64,000 nt of DNA from Palsa-461 sp963768185 (GTDB lineage: Bacteria > Actinomycetota > Acidimicrobiia > Acidimicrobiales > RAAP-2): the NCBI GenBank assembly GCA_963768185.1, contig CAVYGS010000005.1, positions 124,001 through 188,000 of the forward strand, given 5' to 3'. This document shows, piece by piece, positions 55,030 through 63,281 of the stretch. The notes beneath the pieces are model-generated. The model was not told the DNA's origin. It made no database searches and was given only the letters and a program-made list of their open reading frames with translations. Every line of letters starts with the position of its first letter. The first letter of the stretch is position 1. A program made the position numbers and the translations under genes.

Positions 55030-56841
55030 CTAGGACTTGACCCAGAGGTTGGTCGGGTCGAAACCTCCGATGAACGGCACGTAGATGCCATGCTCGACGT
55101 TCGCCCCGATGAACTGCGGGAGCGCTTGGTCAAGCAGCGGCACCCAGCCGGGGTCCTGGGTCATCAGGTAGTCGTCGGCCTTCTGCCAGTTCGCGGCGGC
55201 GACCGTCAGGCTCGAGGTGTGCTCGGCGGCGTCGATGTACTTGTCGACCGTCGGGTCGTTGTAGTCGCCGTAGTCGGTCGAGCCGGCGGCGTAGCCACGG
55301 CCGTCGAACAGCGGGCTGAAGTATGTCGCTGCGCCGTTCCCGGTCCAGTCCGGGAACCAGAGGCCGAAGGCGAGGTCCCACTTCGAGTGGTTGTTCGGCG
55401 TCTCGAGGAAGTCGAAATACGCACCCTGGTTCGGCTCCTCAAGCAGCTTCAGGTGGACGCCACCTTTGAGCATGTCGGCCTGGAGGGCCACCGCCTGGGC
55501 CGGCATCGGAGGGTTGTTGGCGTAGGCCAGCGTCAACGTCAGCCCCTTCGGATAGCCGGCGGCGGCCAGCATCGACTTGCACTTCGCCGGGTTACCCTCG
55601 CTGTTCGGGCTGGGATAAGGGTTGATTTTCTTGTACCCGATCGTCATCGCCGACGGCAGGATCTGGTTGATCGGCTGGTTGATCGCCGGTCCCCCCGTCA
55701 CCTGCACCAGGTGCTCCTTGTTCACGCAATACTGCAGCGCCTGGCGCACCCCGACCTTGGCGAGGGCGCCGCCTTCGGCCTTGCTCTTCATGTCGAAGAC
55801 CAAGTAGGTGAGCCCGCCGAAGAAGTCCGCGGCGAAGTCCGGATTGTGGGCGGCCACGAGACTGGGAACCAGGGCCGTCGGCACCGTGGTGTCCCATTCC
55901 ATGTCGGCCGCCCCGGTCTGGAGCTGCTGCTGCACCGCCGTCTGCGACTCGCCCATCGTGATGGACACGTTGTCGAAGTACTGGTGTCGGATGGGGTCGG
56001 TGCTCTGCTTCCAGTACGGGTTCTTGGTCAGTGCGTAGCTCACGCTCGGCACGTAGGAGGTGATCGTGTACGGGCCGTCGGAGATGAAGTGCTCTTCCTC
56101 GGTGACCGAACCCGGCACGTACTGGTTGATCTCCACCGGGACCGGGGAGCTCATCGGCAGCGCCAGGATGTTGAGGAAGTCACTTGACGGGTTGATCAGG
56201 TGGAAGACGACGGTCGAGGAGTTCGGCGTCGTAAGGCCGCTGATCGTGTGTGTCGCGTAGAACTGGTTCAGCGCTGTCACCTGAGCCGCGGCTGAGGTCG
56301 GCACGGTGATCGCCTGGAAGGCCTTGCAGTAGGCGGCCATTCCAACAATGTTCCCGGTCCAATAGGCGATCGGCGGGGCACCGTTGATCGGGTTGCACAG
56401 CCGCATGATCCCGCGGACCTCATCCTGTGAGGTCACCTGCCTCGGCCCCGTCGGGGTGTCCCAGTCGACACCCTGGCGGATGTTGAAGGTGTAGGTCAGG
56501 CCGTTCGGGCTGATCGTGTAGCTGGAAGCGAGGTCAGGTACCGGCGTGCCCTCGTCCTTGGCGGTGTAGCCCGCCTTGTAGGACAACAGCTGGCGGCTGA
56601 CCATCCGAAGCAGCTCGTAGGTGGTCGTGTAATAGGCGCAGCAAGTGTCGAGGTGGTCGACGTCCCCGCTGCCCACGATCGTGAGCGTCCCGCCCGTCAC
56701 CGGCGAGGTCGTGGTGACGGCCGGGAGGATGTTGCCTCCCGAGCTTCCGGCGGCTCCTGCGAACCCGCTGATCGCCAGCGTGATGGTCGCAACCACCATC
56801 ACCGCTACGACCCCGAGCCGCACTCTTCCTCTCAGTGCCAT
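55030..56841 (-). CDS. Peptide ABC transporter substrate-binding protein (SBP family 5)
   Basis: 603 aa. I choose ATG 56841 because GGAGGG precedes it by a few bases. A Sec signal peptide is clear (LGVVAVMVVATITLAISGFA) but no lipobox Cys follows, unusual for a Gram-positive binding protein; release or another anchor is implied. Family 5 features include GTLTIVGSGDVDHLDTC-like start of the mature domain, NGLTYTFNIRQGVDWDTPTG and LTYLVFDMKSKAEGGALAKV. It is the first gene of the transporter cluster. Confidence 0.9.
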   Translation of the reverse strand: MALRGRVRLGVVAVMVVATITLAISGFAGAAGSSGGNILPAVTTTSPVTGGTLTIVGSGDVDHLDTCCAYYTTTYELLRMVSRQLLSYKAGYTAKDEGTPVPDLASSYTISPNGLTYTFNIRQGVDWDTPTGPRQVTSQDEVRGIMRLCNPINGAPPIAYWTGNIVGMAAYCKAFQAITVPTSAAAQVTALNQFYATHTISGLTTPNSSTVVFHLINPSSDFLNILALPMSSPVPVEINQYVPGSVTEEEHFISDGPYTITSYVPSVSYALTKNPYWKQSTDPIRHQYFDNVSITMGESQTAVQQQLQTGAADMEWDTTVPTALVPSLVAAHNPDFAADFFGGLTYLVFDMKSKAEGGALAKVGVRQALQYCVNKEHLVQVTGGPAINQPINQILPSAMTIGYKKINPYPSPNSEGNPAKCKSMLAAAGYPKGLTLTLAYANNPPMPAQAVALQADMLKGGVHLKLLEEPNQGAYFDFLETPNNHSKWDLAFGLWFPDWTGNGAATYFSPLFDGRGYAAGSTDYGDYNDPTVDKYIDAAEHTSSLTVAAANWQKADDYLMTQDPGWVPLLDQALPQFIGANVEHGIYVPFIGGFDPTNLWVKS

Positions 56842-56919
56842 GTTCCCTCCGCAGTTGTGCCGCACGCGCGGCGTGCCCCCAAGACCGAGCCAGTCTGCCG
56901 CACCGGGAAACTGTGTGCC

Positions 56920-56965
56920 ATTAGGTTGGCATTTGTGTCGAAATGATGTCCTATTGGGTAGGACA
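56920..56965 (-). promoter_or_regulatory. Two inverted repeats upstream of the peptide transporter
   Basis: The 257-nt gap between the binding-protein start and ylxR (56842-57098) is AT-richer than its surroundings. It contains TGCCA-N6-TGGCA near 56920-56935 and a perfect 7-bp repeat TGTCCTA-N5-TAGGACA at 56947-56965. They lie about 80-125 nt before the gene and could be operator sites. Confidence 0.4.
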
Positions 56966-57098
56966 GATGGTACGAACCCCCAGGTGAACGGGGTGTTGTT
57001 CCTGACCTAAAAGTTACCTACCGGTCACCCAAAGACACGACCGGCGAGCACTCGCGACCAGCCAAGCGAACGATTGAATGGGTCGTGGCCGCGGGGGC

Positions 57099-57335
57099 TC
57101 ATGTAAGCAGGCCCCGCAGACCGGCCAAGGCAGCGGCGTCGAGCGGCGCTCCGAGCACCCCGAAGACCTTGCGACGCGCCGCGAACTCGAGGCAGCGGGG
57201 ATCGTCCGGATGCAGCCACGCGCCTCGGCCCGGGCCGGGTCCGATCGCCAGCGCGCCGTCGACCAGCCGCAACCTGACGAGCTCCTCCGCCTCGCACCGC
57301 CGGCGACAGCCGACGCAGGTGCGGATCGGCGCTAC
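57099..57335 (-). CDS. ylxR: YlxR-family RNA-binding protein (start codon unclear)
   Basis: About 78 aa. The YlxR/DUF448 signature is plain: RTCVGCRRRCEAEELVRL, then GPGPGRGAWLHPDDPRCLEF. It normally sits between nusA and infB. No ATG, GTG or TTG lies close to the expected N-terminus; the first suitable codon is GTA at 57335, within the nusA stop region. Either the start is non-standard or there is a base error here. The frame stays open upstream only because it runs in shadow through the nusA repeats. Confidence 0.8.
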   Translation of the reverse strand, partial: VAPIRTCVGCRRRCEAEELVRLRLVDGALAIGPGPGRGAWLHPDDPRCLEFAARRKVFGVLGAPLDAAALAGLRGLLT

Positions 57336-58632
57336 TCCGAACCCGCTGGCTCGGCCTCGGCCGTGGCGACCGGGGCACTTTCGGTAGCTGGGGCGGCCTC
57401 GGTAGCTGGGGCGGCCTCGGTAGCTGGGGCGGCCTCGGTAGCTGGGACGGCCTCGGTAGCTGGGGCGGCCTCGGTAGCTGGGGCGGCCTCGGTAGCTGGC
57501 GTGTCGGTCGCCCCTTCGGCTTGCTCCTCTGCCGCGTGGGTCCAAGCCTCGGCCGAGATCGCCTCGCCCCCCTCGGCCGGCTTCCAGACCATCTCGCCGG
57601 ACTCGTCCTCGACCCATTCGCCCTCGGCCCAGTCCTGGCCCTCGTATGCGGCCTCCTCCTCGAGCTGGGTCTCGCTTTTGATGTCGATTCGCCAACCGGT
57701 GAGGCGCGCCGCCAGGCGCGCGTTCTGCCCCTCCTTGCCGATGGCCAGGGACAGCTGGTAGTCGCTCACGATCACCGTCGCGGTGCCGGTGGCGTCGTCA
57801 AGGTGCACCTCGCGGACCCGCGCCGGGGCGAGTGCGTTTTGGATCAGTTCAACCGGGTCGTCGGAGAACGGGACCACGTCCACGCGCTCGCCGCGCAGCT
57901 CGTTGGTCACCATGCGGACTCGCGATCCACGCGCGCCGACGCAGGCGCCAACCGGGTCGACGTTGGGGTCGTTCGACCACACCGCGATCTTCGTGCGGTG
58001 GCCGGGCTCGCCGCGACCGCCTTCAGCTCGACGACGCCGCCCGAGATCTCGGGGACCTCGAGCTCGAAGAGCCGCTTGATGAGACCTGGGTGGGTCCGGC
58101 TGACCACGATCTGGGGTCCCTTGGTCGTCTTGCGGACCTCGACGATGTAGGCCTTGAGGCGAGCGCCGTGCTCGTAGCGCTCGTAGGAGACCTGCTCGGC
58201 CTGCGGGAGCAGCGCTTCGACCTTCCCCAGGTCGAGCAGCGTGTAGCGGTTGTCGGTCTGCTGGACGATGCCCGTGACGATGTCGCCCTCTCGCCCTGCG
58301 TACTCCTCGTACTTCATGTCGCGCTCGACTTCACGAATCCGCTGCAAGATGACCTGCTTGGCGGTCTGCGCGGCGATCCGTCCGAAGTCGGCCGGCGTGT
58401 CGTCCCACTCGCGAATGACGTTGCCGTCTTCGTCCAGCTCCTGGCCGTAGACGCGGATCTCACCGGACTCGGGGTCGATCGTGACCACCGCCTCCTCGGC
58501 GGCGTCGGGCCGGCGCTTGTAGGCGGCGACCAGTGCGTTGGCGAGCGCGTCGAGGAGCGTGTCGACGGAGATGCCCTTGTCGCGGGCGATCTGGCCCAGC
58601 GCATCCAGAAACTCGAAGTTGGTCTTGCTCAT
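57332..58632 (-). CDS. nusA: Transcription termination/antitermination factor NusA (one frameshift)
   Basis: ATG 58632, overlapping rimP in ATGA. The N-terminal domain has FEFLDALGQIARDKGISVDT. S1 is present (REGDIVTGIVQQTDNRYTLL), then IVVSRTHPGLIKRLFELEVP. The frame breaks near 58009-58014 in a GCGC-type tract and resumes at HRTKIAVWSNDPNVDPVGAC, with KH domains to SLAIGKEGQNARLAARLTGW. The last ~60 residues are acidic, then Ala/Thr/Glu/Pro repeats from a tandem DNA repeat. The intact length is about 433 aa. Confidence 0.95.
57380..57499 (-). repeat. 18-bp tandem repeat, seven copies, in the nusA 3' end
   Basis: GGCCTCGGTAGCTGGGGC (plus strand) recurs with period 18 about seven times. In the nusA frame each unit encodes PATEAA or a one-residue variant. 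Near-identity at DNA level suggests recent expansion. Confidence 0.9.
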
Positions 58633-59141
58633 GATCTCGACTGCTCTCTCTGGGTCTTGCGAGGATGTCCCGGCTTGGCCCCTCGGTCGGCTCCCCACTC
58701 GAACACGGTCCTCGCCCGCTCGATCTGTCGGTAGTCGAGGCGCAGGGAGCCCTCCGGAACCTCGGGTCCTTCGAGGGTGCAGCCCTCGTCGTCGGCCGCC
58801 GTCAGGACGCCGCGGATGCGTCGCTCGGGCGAGGCGCCGGGGAGAGTGCGCACACTGATCGTCTCGCCAATGGCCCGGGCGAAGTGCGCGGGAGTCCGGA
58901 GCCTCCGCTCGAGCCCGGGGCTCGACACTTCGAGCGTGTAGGCGGAGGGGATCGGGTCGATCTGGTCCAACACCCGGGACACCTCGCGGTTGGCGTCGGC
59001 CAGCGCGTCGAGGTCGACGCCACCCGGCCGGTCCACGACCACCTGGACATGAGCGCCGCCGATGACGACGTCGACCAGTTCGAGGCCGGAGGACTCGAGC
59101 ACCGGTGAGAGCGCGTCGACGAGCCTTTCGGTCACGTCCAC
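58629..59141 (-). CDS. rimP: Ribosome maturation factor RimP
   Basis: 170 aa. The family pattern is clear: LVDALSPVLESSGLELVDVV, DADANREVSRVLD-like ALADANREVSRVLDQIDPIP and the hallmark YTLEVSSPGLERRLRTPAHF. It assists 30S assembly. It heads the rimP-nusA-ylxR operon, about 150 nt after proS. Confidence 0.95.
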   Translation of the reverse strand: MDVTERLVDALSPVLESSGLELVDVVIGGAHVQVVVDRPGGVDLDALADANREVSRVLDQIDPIPSAYTLEVSSPGLERRLRTPAHFARAIGETISVRTLPGASPERRIRGVLTAADDEGCTLEGPEVPEGSLRLDYRQIERARTVFEWGADRGAKPGHPRKTQREQSRS

Positions 59142-59217
59142 TGCCTCCTCCTCTCTCCGGTGCTGCCCCTACGCCCCTTCCCTGCGGCGGCCGCCCTGCG
59201 GATCAGACCCGACCGCA

Positions 59218-59267
59218 AAATGAAAGCGTGGGCCGGGGCCCACGCTCCACAAGGCCCCATCGGGGCC
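59218..59267 (-). terminator. Rho-independent terminator after proS, with a second hairpin
   Basis: Reading leftward from proS: a GGCCCC-GAT-GGGGCC hairpin (59253-59267), then a perfect 9-bp stem GCGTGGGCC/GGCCCACGC (59226-59245) followed by TTTCATTTT. It ends the proS transcript and lies about 77 nt before the rimP start. Confidence 0.75.
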
Positions 59268-59291
59268 GGACAGCGAGAGAGAGTATACCAA

Positions 59292-60705
59292 TCAGTACGA
59301 TTTGCCGACCACGGCGACCAACGAGTCCTCGCCGGCGCCGGGAAGTGACCCATCGGCGCGCTGAAGACAGCGGACCGTGATTCCCGCCTCGCCGAGGACG
59401 TCCTCGCCGGCGTCCCCCACCGCCGACCAGGGCAGGACTGCGAAGCCCTCCCCCGCCGCCTCGGCGGCCTCCTCGACGGTCTCGACGCGGGTCGTCCGGG
59501 CCTCGCGGAACTCGAGCGCCGCGGCGTGCAGCGCCGCCGTGGTGTGCTCCAGGACCGCGAGCACCGAGGCGGTGAGCGAGGAGAGGTCGACGGACTGCTT
59601 CGAGCGGTCCAAACGGGTGACGACGACGGCCTTGTCCTCGGCCAGGTCGCGCGGACCGATCTCGACCCGCACCGGGACACCCTTGCGCTCCCAGTCGATG
59701 GCCCGGCGGCCGAAGCCCGTGCCGGTCTGGTCGTCGATCCGGACCCGCAGCCCCGCCGACCGAAGCTCGTCGGCGATCGCGGACGACGCCCGGCCGGTGT
59801 TCTCGTCCGCCCGGACCACCATCACGACCACCTGGCAGGGCGCGAGCGCCGGCGGCAGCCGGAGTCCGAAGTCGTCGCCGTGCACCATGATCAGCCCGCC
59901 GATCAGTCGGGTGCTAGCGCCCCAGGAGGTCTGGTACACGTAGCTGCGCGCACCTTGGTCGTCGGAGAACTGGATGTCGAAGGCGCGCGGCGAAGTTCTG
60001 CCCGAGCTCGTGGCTGGTGCCCAGCTGCAGCGCCTTCCCGTCGCCCATCATCCCCTCGCACGTCCAGGTCCGGACCGCACCGGCGAACCGCTCGCGTTCG
60101 GTCTTCAGCCCGACCAGCGTCGGCACCCGCATGACGCCCTCCATGGTGTCGAGGTAGGCGTCATGCAGGATCCGCACCGCGTAAGCGGTCGCCTCATCGC
60201 CCGTCGCGTGCGCGGTGTGGCCCTCCTGCCACAAGAACTCGCTCGTGCGGAGAAACAGCCGGGTTCGCAGCTCCCAACGCACCACGTTCGACCACTGATT
60301 GATCAGCAGCGGCAGGTCGCGGTGGCTCTGGATCCACTTGGCGAAGAAGTAATTGATGACCGTCTCGCTGGTCGGCCGCACGACGACCGGCTCCTCGAGC
60401 GGCCGGCCGCCGCCGTGGGTGACGACCCAGGCCTCGGGGCTGAACCCCTCGACGTGCTCCTTCTCGAGACTCAAGAACGACTCGGGGATGAAGAGCGGGA
60501 AGTAGGCGTTCTCGGCGCCGGCCTCCTTGATGCGCCGGTCGAGCTCACCTTGGAGCAGCTCCCAGATGCCGAAACCCCACGGGCGGATGACCATCGTCCC
60601 GCGCACGGGGCCATTTTCGGCCATCTCCGCGCCGGCCACGACCTCCTGGTACCAGCGCGGGAAGTCCTCAGCGCGCGGGGTGAGCGCCCCGCTCTCGTTG
60701 GCCAT
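59292..60705 (-). CDS. proS: Proline-tRNA ligase, short (archaeal/eukaryal-like) type (one frameshift)
   Basis: Charges tRNA-Pro. ATG 60705. The class II motifs are GTMVIRPWGFGIWELLQ (motif 1), VVRPTSETVINYFFAKWI and WQEGHTAHAT (motif 2). The frame breaks at about 59981-59992 within GCGCGCGGCG and continues as DIQFSDDQGARSYVYQTSWG, GGLIMVHGDDFGLRLPPALA (motif 3 region) and the anticodon domain. No editing insertion is present between motifs 2 and 3, as expected for this type. The intact length is about 471 aa. The promoter is shared with the divergent lipoprotein gene (85 nt). Confidence 0.93.
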
Positions 60706-60790
60706 GGGTCACGTTATCCCCCCAGTTCGCGTCCTCCGGCGGCCCACCGGAGTCAACGCGACGAGGCGCCGCAGCGTGACCACCATCGGG

Positions 60791-61993
60791 ATGCGTCGAC
60801 CGGCCGTGCTTGCTCTGGTCGTCTCGGGGGTGCTGCTGGTCGGCTGCGGCGCGCCGGGAGCGCGCCACCGACCGGGCTTCATCGCGCCGGCCACGACCAC
60901 CACCAGCGCGACGCCGGCATCGACCTCGACGACGGTCCCGACCGGGTTCTCGACCGAGTCGGCGAGCTTCGTGACCCCCGACGACGGGTTCGTACTCGGA
61001 GCGGCGCTCGGTCCCAACTCGGAGTGCCCGATGGTTGAGTGCCTCGCAATTCGGCACACGACCGATGGAGGGCTCACCTGGACGGTGCTGCCCGCTCCCA
61101 TCGTGACGATCACCACGGTCCAGGCCGAGAACACCTCTTTGCCGACCGAGATCCACTTCGCCGACGCGCGCAACGGCTGGATCTGGTCGCAGGCGGGCTT
61201 TTGGTCGACCCACGACGGCGGGGCAGCGTGGGATGCGATCGATCTCGGCGGGGGCAGCGTGGTCGCGATGGCGTCGGGGGCCGGGGTGGCCGACGCACTC
61301 CTCAGCCCGTGCGCGCCGTTCGGAGGGTCGTGCCACCAACCACTCCTCCTCTTTCGGACCCCGACCGACGAGGACGCCTGGAGCGAGCTGACCGACATCC
61401 CGATCCTCGGGGAGGGGCTGGGCAGCTTGGTCGACGAGGGAAGCGCGGTATTCGTGCTCACCTCGACGTTCACCCAGACCGAGACCAACGAAGCCCAGAT
61501 TGTCGGGGCCACCGACGGCGTCCACTTCCAGTCGCTGACCCAACCCTGTCCGACGTTCGCCAGCCCCGGCGAGCCCTACAGCTTCGAGCAGCTGGGCGCG
61601 AGTGACCCCGACGATGTCGTCGTGGCGTGCTTCGGCGAACCCGGTGCCGGGAGCGCTCCGAGGCAGCTCTACGTGTCCCACGACGGCGGGCACACCTACC
61701 GCCCCTTCGGACCGTCGTTCTGGGGGGCCGACGGATCCGAGTACGTCGCCATGCCCACTCCGACCAGCGCGATCGTGAGCGGCAGCAGCGGGGCGAGCCT
61801 CCTCTATCGCCTTGGGTCGCCGACGGGCGGCTGGACGACCGAGGTCTTCCCGCCAAGCGGCGGCTACCCCTTCTTCGACCTCGGGTTCGTCGACCCGCTG
61901 CACGGGGCCGTCATCTATGCCGCAGGGAGCGGGACGCTCTACCTGACTGACGACGGTGGCATCACCTGGCATCCGGTCGCGATCACCTGGTGA
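60791..61993 (+). CDS. Lipoprotein with beta-propeller (BNR/photosystem-stability-like) repeats
   Basis: 400 aa from ATG 60791, chosen because it gives a short lipoprotein signal peptide (RRPAVLALVVSGVLLVGC) with the lipobox LVGC. A Thr/Ser linker follows. The rest contains repeated blades with the sialidase-type Asp-box pattern: HTTDGGLTWTVL, STHDGGAAWDAI, VSHDGGHTYRPF and LTDDGGITWHPV. This predicts a surface beta-propeller of unknown ligand. Transcribed away from proS and converging with ispG, whose stop is 12 nt past its own. Confidence 0.85.
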   Translation: MRRPAVLALVVSGVLLVGCGAPGARHRPGFIAPATTTTSATPASTSTTVPTGFSTESASFVTPDDGFVLGAALGPNSECPMVECLAIRHTTDGGLTWTVLPAPIVTITTVQAENTSLPTEIHFADARNGWIWSQAGFWSTHDGGAAWDAIDLGGGSVVAMASGAGVADALLSPCAPFGGSCHQPLLLFRTPTDEDAWSELTDIPILGEGLGSLVDEGSAVFVLTSTFTQTETNEAQIVGATDGVHFQSLTQPCPTFASPGEPYSFEQLGASDPDDVVVACFGEPGAGSAPRQLYVSHDGGHTYRPFGPSFWGADGSEYVAMPTPTSAIVSGSSGASLLYRLGSPTGGWTTEVFPPSGGYPFFDLGFVDPLHGAVIYAAGSGTLYLTDDGGITWHPVAITW

Positions 61994-62005
61994 CCGCCGC
62001 TCGGG

Positions 62006-63253
62006 TTAATCTCCCTCGACGCGGCGCCTGATCTGCTCGATCTTCACCTTGGCCGCGTTGGGGTCGGTCCCGCCCTCCTCGAGCAGAGCCTGACGGTCGG
62101 CCTCGGCTTCGGCAGCCGCGCTCTTGTCCGCTGCGGCGAGCCGGGCCTCGACGCCCTCGGCCACGAGACGCTCGGCTTCTACGACGAGCGCCTCGACCAT
62201 CTCGTCCTCGGGCACGACGCGCACGATCTCACCCCGGATGAAGAGGTGGCCTTTGTGCCGACCGGCCGCGATGCCGATGTCCGCACCCCTCGCCTCGCCC
62301 GGGCCGTTGACCACACATCCCATGACCGCGACCTGGATCGGCAGGTTGCGGTCCTCGAGCGCTTCCTGCGCGGCCTTCGCCACCGCGATCACATCGACCT
62401 GGGCGCGCCCGCACGACGGGCACGCGATGAGGTCGAGACCCTTGCGCTCGCGTAGACCGAGCGACTCGAGGAGCTGGCGTCCGGCCTTGGCCTCCTCAAC
62501 GGGGTCGGCGGTGAGCGAGTAGCGGATGGTGTCGCCGATGCCCTCGGCCAGGAGCGTCCCGATCCCGGCCGTGCCCTTCAGGAGCCCGGCCGGCGGCGGT
62601 CCCGCCTCGGTCACGCCGAGGTGCAACGGGTGGTCGAAGGTCTCCGCGGCGAGCCGGTAGGCAGCGATCATGAGCGCGACCGAGGAGGCCTTGACCGAGA
62701 TCTTCACATCGTCGAACCCGACCTCGGCGAAGTAGGCGAGCTCCTTCTGCGCCGACTCGATGAGGGCCTCGGGGGTCACCCCGCCGTGGCGCTGGTAGAG
62801 GTCCTTGTCGAGGGAGCCCGCGTTGACCCCGATCCGGATCGGCACGCCGCGGTCCTTCGCCTCGGAGGCGACGGTCTTGATCTCGGCCTCCTTGCGGAGG
62901 TTGCCCGGGTTGAGGCGAAGGCCCTGGACTCCGGCGTCGAGCGCCGCCAGGGCCATCCTGTGGTGGAAGTGGATGTCGGCGATGATCGGCACCGGCGAGC
63001 GGGGGACGATCTGGGCCAGGCCCTCGGCGGCGGCCTCCTCGTTGCAGGTGCACCGCACGATGTCCGCCCCCGCCCCGGCCAGGGCGTAGATCTGGGCCAG
63101 GGTCCCGTCCACGTCGGCCGTCTGGGTGGTGGTCATCGACTGCACCGAGATCGGGGCCCCTCCGCCCACCGCCACATCGCCCACATGGATCTGACGGGTC
63201 CTGCGGCGCTCGGTGAGCAGATTCCCTGAGATGTCCACGTCCCCATTGTGCAC
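62006..63253 (-). CDS. ispG: 4-hydroxy-3-methylbut-2-en-1-yl diphosphate synthase
   Basis: Iron-sulfur enzyme of the MEP isoprenoid pathway. 415 aa. The TIM barrel has SVQSMTTTQTADVDGTLAQI and GLRLNPGNLRKEAEIKTVAS. The [4Fe-4S] ligands are in CPSCGR and MGCVVNGPGEARGADIGIAA. The usual protein ends near VPEDEMVEALVVEAERL; here about 50 more residues follow, rich in Ala and Glu and likely helical (DKSAAAEAEADRQALLEEGG). It follows the M50 protease gene by 28 nt, the usual M50-ispG order. Confidence 0.95.
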   Translation of the reverse strand: MHNGDVDISGNLLTERRRTRQIHVGDVAVGGGAPISVQSMTTTQTADVDGTLAQIYALAGAGADIVRCTCNEEAAAEGLAQIVPRSPVPIIADIHFHHRMALAALDAGVQGLRLNPGNLRKEAEIKTVASEAKDRGVPIRIGVNAGSLDKDLYQRHGGVTPEALIESAQKELAYFAEVGFDDVKISVKASSVALMIAAYRLAAETFDHPLHLGVTEAGPPPAGLLKGTAGIGTLLAEGIGDTIRYSLTADPVEEAKAGRQLLESLGLRERKGLDLIACPSCGRAQVDVIAVAKAAQEALEDRNLPIQVAVMGCVVNGPGEARGADIGIAAGRHKGHLFIRGEIVRVVPEDEMVEALVVEAERLVAEGVEARLAAADKSAAAEAEADRQALLEEGGTDPNAAKVKIEQIRRRVEGD

Positions 63254-63281
63254 CGGGCGGCCCGCCGCCCGTTCACCGGTG

